Part shown: positions 45,964-56,519 of the stretch, piece by piece
Numbering within the stretch: the stretch's first letter is position 1
How the letters are laid out: the number at the start of each line of letters is the position of its first letter
NCBI GenBank assembly: GCA_015501585.1
Contig: JADNRY010000013.1
Coordinates: 496,001 to 560,000 of the forward strand
Source of the DNA: Rhodocollybia butyracea
Taxonomy: Eukaryota > Basidiomycota > Agaricomycetes > Agaricales > Omphalotaceae
DNA length: 64,000 bases
Direction: 5' to 3'
Translations under genes and position numbers: made by a program
The notes under the pieces: model-generated
What the model saw: only the letters and a program-made list of their open reading frames with translations
Database searches by the model: none
Told to the model about the DNA's origin: nothing

Positions 45964-46556
45964 TCTGACAGCTATTCATTCAGACTGAAAGGGCGGACCA
46001 GCCAACAAAAGAGTGGAATGAAGAGAATGAGCAGAAAATATACCACCAGTGTAGAAACCGAGAAAGTCAAACCAGCCACGGTGGAGGTGGAAGAAAGTCG
46101 AAGGGAAGGATGGTCATGAGAACATAATATATCGTCACTATAGCACCAAGGGCGGTCTAGTAGTGGTCTAGTACACGGTTGCTTATGGTTGCTAGCCGTG
46201 ACAAAGATGCGCGTGGAAGTCTAAACCACTTTTGCCTTGTGGACGGACTTAATGGAACACCATTTGGCATGCTTTTACCTGTTTGATCGTCTACCTGGAA
46301 GTAGTGTACATATTTGAGTCTGCATGTTATTTTTGAATGCTTAATATCTTCATAAGATCAAGTGCGAAAGCAAGCGCCAGATTGCACTGATGAGATTGCG
46401 GGAAGGTATACAGCATTCAATCTCTAGATTAGAAATTATCTTGATAACTCCAGGCCATTATAGCTGAAGAGTTTTCACGAGAATACTGCATAGAAATAAG
46501 CATAGTTCGCTTAAATGTTATGACCGAAACTTCGACTTTACTCATCATATACGAAT
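45964..46556. promoter_or_regulatory. Upstream region of membrane protein copy A
   Basis: 593 bases without a gene. Near 46149-46200 lie two imperfect direct repeats (GGTCTAGTA twice, GGTTGCT twice). Nothing else is supported. Confidence 0.35.
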
Positions 46557-48810
46557 TCAATGTCTCTTCTCCAGAAATGAGATCAGAGCGAACCTGTTTT
46601 TGCACAGTCGAAGAAAGTCAGTTATAGATCATAGGCAATGTCGTTCACTCACTTCCCATTCACCCTCCATTTTGGATCTTTTGCTTCGGTCCGCGCTAAG
46701 ACTTCACTGTCTAGCCCCACAGCAACATCTGCCTTGTTGGTCCGCAGGCTTAAAAGCGGAAATGATCCAGCCAAGGGACCTGTATATGTCTTGAAGCGAG
46801 AGTGAGTACGACAGTATGATTCTACTCACCTAGAGCTTCATCGAAAGGCGTCAAAGCAGGCCATCGTATATCGCCAGTCAACCTGTAACTATTAATTCAA
46901 TGATCGAGGTTTTCAGAGAAAGTTGGCTTACTTTCGATAGCTGAACGAAACAGTTCAATGGTCAGTCTTGTTACTAGTAATCTCAAGGTATCAGAGGAAC
47001 CTACTTCAAATCTCCCTACGTAGATGAGTGTGTTAGTGCAATATAGAGCGATATTCAAATGATAAATCACTTTGAAAATGACGAGATCGCTACTCTTCAA
47101 GAACTCGTAGAGTTTTGGGTCATGTGGTTCCATGTCCCAATACGGGACAGGTGTAGTCCAAAATCCCGCCATGGATTGCGATCCTCCAGAACCCCCACTA
47201 AGAGCGGTCTCTTTTGGGACTGATAGCGAGAATGTGCCCTCAGAGAGGTATTGCTTCATGCGTTCCGCCAGTTTCTGAAGGTGTTGATGCTGCTCCGCAG
47301 AGGGAGGTGGAGCCGATGAGAAAGATGAAAAGTCCAAAAGCGATCTGATAGTTTCGTCAAAGTCTGGGGGAGTGACGTCCGAGACGAACCATGGAATGAG
47401 TTTGGGGCTTATGGCATGATTAGCGGAGTTGGGGAAACACGTTAACAGAGCTTACTGAAAGACGACTTTTGAAACGTAAGGAGTGTAAGTTACCAGGAAA
47501 TCGGCAAATACAAGATCAGTAAACAGCTAGATCTGACTCAGAATAGATGTGTTTTCAAAGGATTACTGTATGGTACCTCGAAGCCAGCTACGATGAGCCT
47601 CGTCAGTTAAAGTATGACATCAATTATCAAGAAGTCCATACCATTATCGAGCACGAAATCCACTCTACCGTCGGTAACAGTAATCAGATGGTTCCAGGCC
47701 TCTTCTTTATCATCTCGCATGATGAACTCTTTCCGAGCAGCTTGCATATCCTTTCCTACGGATTGGAGTTTTTCGATGTCGACGAGAGACATATGAGTTA
47801 GAAGAGATAAATCCTGCAATGCAATTATCACTGGAATCTCGGATCGGATACAGCAAACATACAGTTGCATTTCCCCTGTAAATTGTGGTTGAGATTATGC
47901 CCCGGATTGCCAATCAGTGTGTACATACCATAGACACATCTGTATCATTTCTTGGAAGAATACCTTGAGCTTCGCGGGGTCTGATGTTAGAGTACTCTTT
48001 TCACTCTCTAGCTCGTGCATTATTGTTGCAATACCTACAAGAGAGTGTTAGTATACTTTACATTCGACATAGATTGAAAGAGAATGACCGTAGATCGAGG
48101 TTCCTGATTTCTTGAAAACATCTAATTTCTGAGCATGGAAAGGGTCAAAGTTTCGCCAGTGTATAGATTGAGCAAAGTATGATCGTAAAAGGCGGTAACT
48201 GGAAGATTCTTTGATAAAGGAGCCAGATAAAGCAGATCCGCGACATACAGGTAACACCTGCGGTATAAGATTGGCTGCATGTAATGATATTAATTCGTGC
48301 CACGTACTCTGCGTAAAGCCATGGTGCTTTGAACCAGTAATTCGTTGAAGATTTAGCGAGTTCTTGGAGCTCAGTATTGTAACAGTCTGTATGAAGTTCA
48401 CCATCCGATGGTATTGGTCTAACAGGAGAGGTCATTACTTGTAAAGATTGTATCCTTGAGACGCACTCCATGACATGATCTCTGGCCATATCGTATTTCA
48501 GCTTGCTAACTTTTTCGATTATAGCTTTTCCTTCTGTGATTCTGTCTTCATGTAAAGAAGCTTGGCCTTGTATATGCAGTTCATGATTTTCGCGATGAAG
48601 TTGATCTACGATACTCGCAAGTATGACGGGCCAACGCTTTACAACGGTTTCGTATCTAAGTGAAAAGGATCACCGTTCGATCGCATTCAGCTTGGATAGT
48701 GACGCACGAGAACCTGCGGAATCAGTCGATTAACTTTTATAAGCGGTTGGCTAGGCTCACCCAGAGGTATCTGTTGGATCAAATGGAGGAAATGGCGGTC
48801 GGAAAACCAT
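46557..48810 (-). CDS. Damage-control phosphatase, ARMT1/DUF89 family
   Basis: Metal-dependent phosphatase of the DUF89/ARMT1 group, which dephosphorylates sugar phosphates such as fructose-1-phosphate and other damaged metabolites. The ATG is at 48810 (MVFRPPFPPFDP) and the stop at 46557. The N-terminal helical domain reads YETVVKRWPVILASIVDQLHREN. The active-site region shows VDFVLDNG-FELFTDLVFADFL (the DNAGFEL-type motif, split by an intron), KVVFHPKLIPWFVSDV, and [22 protein letters not shown], followed by FDEALGPLAGSFPLLSLRTNKADVAVGL. The GDLNYRK segment is built from two tiny exons of 11 bases (47005-47015) and 9 bases (46932-46940). More than ten exons in total make this the most fragmented gene of the window. 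All recognised metal and phosphate motifs are intact. Confidence 0.9.
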
Positions 48811-49725
48811 GGCTACTTTAGGTCAAAGTTGAACGTTGAACGTTGAACTTTGGCTTGAACGTTTTGGCTTGAGATCGCGCGCCTAATCAAGCGCTTGCAA
48901 TTTATTCGTCCACCAGAAGTGTCATGTCAAATTCCTTCATCTCTCCCAGAAATACCCCTCCACTGGTGCACGGTATATATGCAGTCATTCACGCTGGTTT
49001 TAGACTCAAAACTTTTCCGTGCATCAACGACTCTGTCCGGTCCGTTTACGACCGGAGGCTGGCTACGTAATCTAGAATACTCAAGATACTCCTGCTGTCT
49101 CTCGCTCCTCCATCGGCCATTGGCGCTCTTTGTAGCAAAAAAACTCTTGTTATCATCGAATTCAAGAACATCTGTTCCTTCGCCTTTCCGAGCACCCAAT
49201 TTGTAATCAACCCAGCTTCACCTCCTACCGAGCTTGGGTTTTCTCTTCTATACCTCCTGCGTCTCTCATCAATAGCTCCTTGTGAGCGCTGGATCGATGC
49301 GAGGGGGGAATCGTTTGCGCATTATAATCTACTACGTGCCCTTACTGTGGTCCGTGGATAATGTCCCATACGGTTGAAACTTACGGATTACGCAGTCAGT
49401 AGCTCGACCCAGACGATAATAACTCAAAAAGAAAGAGAATGCCCCAGGTCAATCAACGCTGGACGCAAAAGCATCTACTGAAAGCCGCGCTTTAATATGA
49501 TGAGCAGCATTCGTGCAGATCGCAGAGGTGGCTGAGGATGCAGGCATCGTGTTAGACTGCCTAAAGTGGCGAGAATTGCTTGAGGTTGAAACAAAGAGAC
49601 TCGGTTTTTTGCCGGAAAGACGTCGATGGGTTCAGGGTTGTGTATTGCAGTAGATTACACTTTGAGATGTACAGTTCAGCAGATGTTAAATGAAGTGATA
49701 TCGAGCCATCTTGCGGGTATCATCC
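48811..49725. promoter_or_regulatory. ARMT1 upstream region with GTTGAAC tandem repeat
   Basis: 915 bases upstream of the ARMT1-like gene. Three perfect tandem copies of GTTGAAC lie at 48828-48848, followed by two looser copies (TTGGCTTGAACG, TTGGCTTGAG) to about 48873, within 65 bases of the ARMT1 start. A minus-strand frame at 48927-49199 has a coding-like composition (DVLEFDDNKSFFATKSANGRWR) but no ATG and no convincing splice partner. It may be a gene remnant. Confidence 0.4.
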
Positions 49726-50093
49726 CTAGCCCTGCTTGGCTAGATAGTCATTGTACTGTTTCGGGGTGAATGTTTTCTGCTCCGTGTGGGTATTAGTGAG
49801 AGGAGACGAAGGAGAAAGTAGTTTTGTTACAGACCTGCGAAAATGCATGCATCTGAGCGATCTGAACTTTCAAAAGATCATTTACTGTGGTAGTGAATAT
49901 TCAGTCTATTGGTACATGAAGAGATGGAATCACCAAATCTATGTCTGGCCAAGGTATTCTTGCCCTCAAAAGCCTCGCTGACTAGGATGATAGCATAGCT
50001 TTCTCCGCAGCCACTGGATTGGTCCTCAATCTCGAGATGAGAAACTGGAAGCGCAGCTCGGATCGCAGCTTCAAGGTCAACCAGGTCTATCAT
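49726..50093 (-). CDS. BOL2: BolA-like protein, BOL2/FRA2 type
   Basis: Small BolA-family protein. The cytosolic BOL2/Fra2 type binds a [2Fe-2S] cluster together with monothiol glutaredoxins Grx3/4 and signals iron status. Exons in transcript order are 50093-49934, 49884-49835 and 49776-49726 (261 bases, 86 residues). The whole BolA fold is visible: LEAAIRAALPVSHLEIEDQSSGCGESYAIILVSEAFEGKNTLARHR, then FVNDLLKVQIAQMHAFSQKTFTPKQY. The SGCG cysteine (residue 29) and the invariant His in MHAFSQKT are both present, as expected for the cluster-ligating BolA2 subgroup. The start is the only ATG that gives a family-length N-terminus. There is no mitochondrial presequence. Confidence 0.94.
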
Positions 50094-51078
50094 TGCCGTA
50101 GATTGGAGAGATTGATCTGATAAGATAAACAGATGTAAGAAGTTCCCATGAGACAAAGCCGTTGATACTCAGTGCAGAACGGCTTCAAAGTTGTCATCGG
50201 ATTGGCATTGAGAGGATCTAAGGAGATTATCGGCCAAGTCAGTACGAAACAAGTGTAAAGCTAAGCCTATATCTGAATCTCTCTAAGGATACTCGTAGGC
50301 TACTCTACGCTTCTTCACAGATCCTCATGCGAACCCGGTTTCTCGCATAAGCGGCAACCTCTTAGAGGGGACTGCTTTAAGCCTAGATGACCCAGCACGC
50401 GAGTTCAGACCAAACCCTAGCTATATTTCTTATCGATGAATTCTACTGTCACTAGTAGATTCGACTGTTTCATATTCTAGCACCCACAGTTGATTCTACT
50501 TTTTTCCTCGAATTCGCAAAATGCACAGTTAAATCTGCATTCCAGGACGACACTTTCAGAGTGGGGAGGCCTGCCATCAAGTGCTAAATGCCGGCTGCCA
50601 GTAAATAGGATATGAAACGCTCTTCAACCGGCGGAAGGCGGAATCATCTAAGTACAAGTCTACTTAAGTTGTAGATGATCAGAATGAGATTTATAACAGC
50701 ATCAATATCCTCTGGATACAGTACGTAGGACCGCAATTTGTAGGTTTTCAGGAGGACATGGCCCAAAAGGCACATTACACGGATACGTCGAGGAACAGAT
50801 GATAATTACCGGGATAAACCCTGAATACAAAGGAAAACCGAGCCCATGGGTTAAGACAAGGAGGATCCAAGTTGCAGTGGCAGAAGCAAGAATGAACAGA
50901 ATAAAATGAGCATGGCTGAAAAGGACAGCGAGTAGGAGCAAAAAGGAACTGTCAAGCTCTATCACCAATTTCATCTCGTATCGACACTCATCCCGGTCCA
51001 AATTAAAAATACAACTCGAATTAAAAATGGAAGACGCTATCGATATGCGCGCGAGAACCTGGGTTGTATAAGATTGAA
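50094..51078. other. Intergenic region
   Basis: 985 bases holding the BOL2 promoter. A minus-strand frame at 50702-51085 encodes a hydrophobic peptide, but it overlaps the neighbouring stop, starts from a non-ATG codon and looks like chance. No gene is called. Confidence 0.4.
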
Positions 51079-52267
51079 CTACCAACGTGGCCGTTCCACG
51101 ATCGTTCCTCCACTTGCAGCGGCCAATATATTAAGAGAACCTTGTTGCATTAAATTGGCAAGCGCATTAGTCGTGTTCATCTGAGCGTTCTGCGGGAGAT
51201 AAACAATTAGACCCGCTCGAGGGGCAGATGCGGTAGGTCTGGGATGAAACTCTTACTATTCTCATCATGGCAACCTGCTGCCAGCTTTGATTTTCTTGCA
51301 TCAGCGCTGCAAGTGAGGTGAGTATATCAAACAAGATGTTTGAATTTGTGAATACATACCGATCTGCTCCTCTGGTTTCTGCGCAATTTCCTTGAGCTCT
51401 TCGAGCTTTGCTGCAATATGCGAAGGGAGGTTCCACCTCATTTGGATTGTATTCTCCTGGGGCTTCTTGAATTTCAGGTAGAAGAACTGGCTGTCATAGA
51501 AGCAAAGTGTAGACCCATGCTGGATACACCATCCTTCGTTAGGCTGGCCGAATTCGAGCAGCACCTGTCATGTAGGATGAGTGGCAGTGATATGCAAGGG
51601 TATTATGGACTCGATTCACCTTGTACAACGGATGGTCTTCTGAAGTGATGTCCTCCTCATCAAAATTTGCCTGGAATCCGGTTTGGAAGAGGGAGATGTT
51701 CGTCTTGCCTTTACCGAACAGCATCCCCTTGATGCCAATATCGAAATCTGCCACCTCACGCTGCATCTTCGAAAGTTGCTGGATAAAGTAATCCGGGAGT
51801 ACGGCGTTCCATGCGCCTTGGTTCTTGCATTTGACAAAGTAGTGACTAGGGTCCTCGCTGTCGGGAAAGGAAACAAATTCTGCAGCAGCTTTACCGTTCG
51901 CGCCAGAGAGGTGGTCCCGGATGTCCTGGTTGAGGTCGTCATTGAAATGAACTGGTGATTCGGCGCTGAGTACTATGATTTTGGGTGATTGATTCCAGGT
52001 CACCTACAGTTAGTCGTGGCAACATTGTAGTCGATCCATGTTTGGGCGGTCTTGCTCACACTAAGGCGACTATCAGATGGGGTTTAGCTGGGATATAGGT
52101 GGAGAGGCACACCTTATCCACAGACTGAAACTAATGTTCAAAGCCGTTTTTGCGTGATCCATGAATGAAGTTGACATGTTTTCTGCATAGTGACGTCGCC
52201 CGTATCCAACGTAGTATGAATCGGGAGAAGGACCTAATACGATAACAGTGCTTGGGTTGCCAGCCAT
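51079..52267 (-). CDS. Uncharacterised fungal protein
   Basis: I do not know a function. The ATG is at 52267 (MAGNPSTVIVLGPSPDSYYVGYGRRHY) and the stop at 51079 after GGTIVERPRW. The readable exons give an acidic, soluble protein of roughly 290-300 residues without signal peptide or membrane helix. Distinctive blocks are the opening glycine/tyrosine motif with YYVGYGRRHYAENM, VHFNDDLNQDIRDHLSG, YFVKCKNQGAWNAVLPDYF, GMLFGKGKTNISLFQTGF, FDEEDITSEDHPLYKVLLEFG, WCIQHGSTLCFYDSQFFYLKFK and a final helical part (QMNTTNALANLMQQGSLNI). I recall the same arrangement in other basidiomycete hypothetical proteins, so it is probably a real conserved family. It is divergent from the amidohydrolase gene, sharing a 403-base promoter region. 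Confidence 0.75.
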
Positions 52268-52670
52268 CGTTTTGAGGGAGGATCCTTGATACCCTGATTT
52301 ATAAGAGATAATACGGCAGGTTATTAAGGTACTAACAGTGACTGACCAGTGACTATGACAGCGACGTTTAACAACGCGCTAACTGCAAAGACGGAAGCCA
52401 CGGAATCAGATGTCGATCACTGCAGAATTCTTAAGGAAGGAAGGAAGGAAGGAAGAACCAGCGCGGTCCCATTGAGGAACAGCCGGGGCCCGCGCAACAC
52501 ACACTGCGCCAAGTGTTGCACTGAGTCGTATAGCCATGAAACGACCGCCGATTGAGGCTACTTGACTTCTTGACATTACCGGTTTACTATGCATATTTGA
52601 AGAAGACAGCTAAGTTGACGTACCGGGCCGGTAGGTATAAGCTGCTTATCGATCTCGAGCACTTAATATC
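52268..52670. promoter_or_regulatory. Divergent promoter region with AAGG microsatellite
   Basis: 403 bases between the uncharacterised gene and the amidohydrolase gene. It contains the AAGG repeat listed separately. No other element was assigned. Confidence 0.4.
52433..52455 (+). repeat. AAGG tetranucleotide microsatellite
   Basis: About 5.75 perfect tandem copies of AAGG, inside the divergent promoter. Purine-tract repeats of this kind are slippage-prone; a regulatory role is only possible. Confidence 0.9.
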
Positions 52671-54215
52671 ATGAGCAGCCCTCAGTACGACCTTCTTCGG
52701 AAAACAGCGCTTAGTTTTCCCGCTATTGACAATCACGCACATCCTTTGCTTAAATCTCAGTATCGCAATAAGGATTCACTCGAATCCAGTATCTCGGAAG
52801 CTTCTGAGGAAACTGGGAAGCAAGATGCTACACAGACATTGGCATGTTTTCGAGCAGCTATTCAACTTGCAAAAGTTCTTGGGATTCAAGAGGGTTCTGG
52901 GAGCTCACTTTGGCAGCAGGTGAAACAACATCGAGATACTATGGACTACGACGAGCTATGCAATACTTTCATGACACGATGTGGAATCCAGAGTATACTT
53001 TTGGATGATGGTCTTGGTGTAACGGACTGGGTTGAAGACTGGAAGTGGCATAGACGCTTTGGATGTGATACGAAAAGGGTGGTTAGGATTGAAATTGAAG
53101 CCGAAGTATATAGATGTACCTTTTTTCTATCCCTTGCTCTGACTTTTTTTGTCAGAAAATATTACTTCCACTACTCCAGTCTCTGATTGGCACTCAATCA
53201 GACGACGATACAGATATACGAAAGCAACTACTCACTGTTGCTGTAGAGTTCTTTACGCAACTTTACACATCATTGGACCAAAGTGCGCAGGACACCGAGG
53301 TCGCAGCGTTCAAAAGCATTATTTGCTACCGGGGAGGATTGAATATTCGCCCTCAAGCTGATCTTGGAATAGGTGACACGGAGCATGACTACGAGCTCGT
53401 CATTGATAGCTTGTTACAAGTTGTAGCTCAGCTAATTCTAAAGAAGGAGGGAACCATCCGCCTTGCACATGGCGCAATCAATGAATGGATCGTTCATTGG
53501 GGTCTTCGTGTCGCCGGAAAGCGTGGTATACCTGGTAAGACTTGCGCTTATCTATCAGGCTTTAACTATCTGTAACTGACAACACAAGTACAATTTCACA
53601 CCGGGCTTGGCGATCCTGATATTCCTCTCGTGTTTTCCTCACCTGCACATATGCAATCTTTGATAAAAGAGTACCCTGACACAACTTTTGTACTTTTGCA
53701 TGCCGCATATCCATACACCAAAGATGCAGGCTACCTTTGCTCGGTTTATCCAAACGTGATATTGGATTTTGGAGAAGTATACTTGTCCGATATATCTGGT
53801 TAATCTGTGCTGCTTACGCTTCCTGAAGGTATTTCCCATGGTTTCTGGTTCGGGGCAAAGATCTATTATCCGTCAAGTTCTGGAGCTATGCCCAACGAAC
53901 AAGATCCTCTGGTCAAGTGAGCTCGCCTGTTACTTGCAATTATTCACATCCAACAATCAACTTTCACAGCTGACGGACACTGGCACCCCGAATCCTTCTA
54001 CCTTGGAGCGCTCCAAGCACGACAAGCTTTATTGGATGTATGCCCACTTCCATCTGCCATGCTACAATCACTGACAGCCCACAAAGGTCCTAGCCGAATA
54101 TATATCTGCTGGTGAATTGACAGAAGTTCAAGCAGTTGAAATTGTCGAACGAGCATTATTTTGGAATTCAAATAGAGTTTACAAACTCGGTATTGTGCCA
54201 CAACCATCAGATTGA
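52671..54215 (+). CDS. Amidohydrolase, FluG/nodulin-type N-terminal domain family
   Basis: TIM-barrel metal-dependent amidohydrolase (amidohydrolase_2). Exons are 52671-53105, 53156-53534, 53589-53776, 53829-53916, 53970-54037 and 54087-54215 (1287 bases, 428 residues). The N-terminal metal motif H-x-H is seen in FPAIDNHAHPLL. A mid-barrel segment VQFHTGLGDPDIPL supplies a conserved His; VLLHAAYPYTKDAGYL carries a further conserved His; and the C-terminal TDGHWHPESFYLG supplies the catalytic Asp region. The order matches the N-terminal half of Aspergillus FluG and plant nodulin-like proteins. In FluG this domain is followed by a glutamine-synthetase-like domain, which is absent here: the protein stops after the barrel (LGIVPQPSD). 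The substrate is unknown. Confidence 0.88.
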
Positions 54216-54363
54216 GTTTGCGCAGTATCTACGATTCCATTTATAATACATCTCGTTGTAAGCAACGCAGTCTATGTGACGAATGTCCATGTATGTACAA
54301 GCAAAAAAAATGATCTATGTAATGACAGTAATAAATCAAGGCGGCTAGCGCCACGACATGCGC

Positions 54364-56519
54364 CTATCCAGATAAGAAGCTATCGCGAGAAATATCGGGG
54401 CCCAGTGTTGGCAGATAATGTGTTGAAAAGTCTGCATGAAAGCCCGACGCCTTGAGCTTTTCGTCGCCTACATAGGTGCTTTCCACGTCACGCTCAAAGA
54501 CCTCTGATGCAAAATTGGACGATGAAAGATTGGCTTCGGCGTATACTGGACAGAAAAATGAGCGGCATGAGAAGCAGAACCGACTAGTGACTTACGGTAT
54601 TGCGAAAGACCCTTTCCAAAATTTATGAAGCAAACTAACCCCAACACAAAGCTAGCAACCAACAATAGAAGCGAACCGGTGATAAAGCAACCAAGGCATG
54701 GCCAGGCATAGAAAGTCCTGGAGATTACCTTGTGTGAGTGTCGAGAATAGGAGCACCAGAGAGAAGTTTACCATTGATAAAGGTCAGAAAGGAACATCAG
54801 ACTGCTTCCCAAGATGAACAAAAGGTCTACGCAAAGGAAAGCCGCAAGTACGACCCGTTTCTCAAATCGAATACCATGATGACCCTAAGTATACACCAAC
54901 ACTATTAGCCGTCTTTTTCAACAGAAGGATTTGGAACTCTTACCATAAACAACCAAGGACCGACGATCTGTACTATTCAGCATGTGCCAGTCCAATAAGA
55001 CAACTAGTGACTCACGATGGCGTAAAACAAAATAATGGCTTCGTAGATTTTGGTGTGGTTCGACATATGCGTGATATACGAGTTGAACAATTGGTCCGCC
55101 CAAAGTGCTGCTGCGGTAATAAGAACGAACACTTCGAGTTGCAAACACACTTGGAGTGCCAAAAAGTACTGATGACATGAGATCAATACAACGACTGTGC
55201 CTAAACGTCCAGGTTGGGTACTTGCCTTGTACATCTTCATAATTGGTTTCGGGGCCCCAACGGTGGTAAAGGTCTCAGCATTGTAGGTCTATCATATCAT
55301 AAGTATACAATCCCTCGGTGATCAAGACGGGAGCATACTCGAAGTAGGGTCCAAGAGAGGTAGGCAGATATACCGAGGGCCGTACAATTCAAAATGAGAT
55401 CAGGTATCTTGAGGTAAACTTCAGAAAGAAAAACAAACGAAGACGCTAAAGCCACATACCTCGTATAAGACACGCGTTGCGAAATAATCCATAAACATGT
55501 TAACAGAGCACGGAGTACCTGATTCCTCATACATTTGGTAAAAGATCGATTGCTGCCACCCCGTCCTCCACAATTCATACGTCGACCACGCAGTGAGTGA
55601 CAAACGCACGATGAACACTGTGAGCCTATACAAATTTGTACAAGGTTAGTTGAACATCACCACTTTAAAGGAAATTACGCACACATGGGGTACGGAATCA
55701 TACATCATCGCCATGATCGATAATCCAAAGAGCCAAATCTGCAAGAGCCCAAATACAATATCTTCTCTTCGACTGTTTTGAAGGCTGCGGAACGTGAGCG
55801 AAAATTCAAGAGGAATATGAAGCAATGTGACGCACTGCTGAGTGGGGTATAGTAGCATGTTTGTGCAAGTTTGACTGAAGGTGACTGACCCTGCACCTTT
55901 GGCTGCTTCAAATATTACATCGCTATTCGAGTTTAGCGAGGTCGAAAAGTCTTGCGGGTTGAGATGGGAGGTGACCTGTTCAATGATAAGCTCAGCGCCT
56001 CGAAGAACACACTAGAATACGAACTATTTCCCCATTCAATATAGCGTCAGTGGCCTAGAAACAAAATAAAACAAAAGTCGGCGAGTTATACCCAGACCAA
56101 CAGACAAATTGAAACTTACAGGTCCATTCGAACTGTTCACAGGAGCATTAGAGTTGAATATGTACGAACAGTTACCCTTGTTGTGTGGGATAAAGTCGCA
56201 GATCTCCAACTCGAACCCACCGCTGGGAACGTAAACGAGGTTTGTATAATTTGCATATTTACTTGGGGGAATATCTGCCCTGTTATCTGCCGTGCGGGTA
56301 ATACTGAACAAAAGATTGTAATACTGGGTATCGATGGTGAAAAGGAATGACTGTATTACTCCCTGTGCGATACAGTGGATTAAGCCAAACAGGAAAAAGA
56401 CGGCAGTTAAACGATTGCGAGTTATGCGTGCATACTACAAAGTGGATTAGCCACACATGAATTTGAGGCTTAAGGCCTTTGCCACTTACGATTTGTTTCA
56501 GTTGTTTGCTGAACGCCAT
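54364..56519 (-). CDS. Fungal multi-pass membrane protein, copy B
   Basis: Second member of the family at 43810-45963. The ATG is at 56519 (MAFSKQLKQI) and the stop at 54364. Order of features: first helix RLTAVFFLFGLIHCIAQGVIQSFLF; extracellular loop with NYT and NSS sequons and a cysteine pair (EICDFIPHNKGNC); REDIVFGLLQIWLFGLSIMAMMY; the second loop near SLTAWSTYELWRTGWQQSIFYQ; LILNCTALGISAYLSWTLL; YFLALQVCLQLEVFVLITAAALWADQLF; YEAIILFYAI; the KRVVLAAFLCVDLLFILGSSLMFL helix; and CFITGSLLLLVASFVLGLVCFINFGKGLSQYL. The closing hallmark FGKGLSQYL corresponds to FGKGLPEYL in copy A. The C-terminal tail is about 55 residues, shorter than in copy A. A receptor or channel role is conceivable but not supported by a known motif. 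It is convergent with the amidohydrolase, 148 bases away. Confidence 0.75.

Noticed and set aside
48927..49199. Coding-like minus-strand frame near ARMT1 and BOL2
   Set aside because: It lacks an ATG and upstream in-frame stops block a simple start; no credible exon join was found. It may be a remnant but is not supported as a gene.
50702..51085. Hydrophobic minus-strand frame
   Set aside because: It starts at a non-ATG codon and overlaps the stop of the uncharacterised gene; hydrophobicity follows from T-rich sequence.
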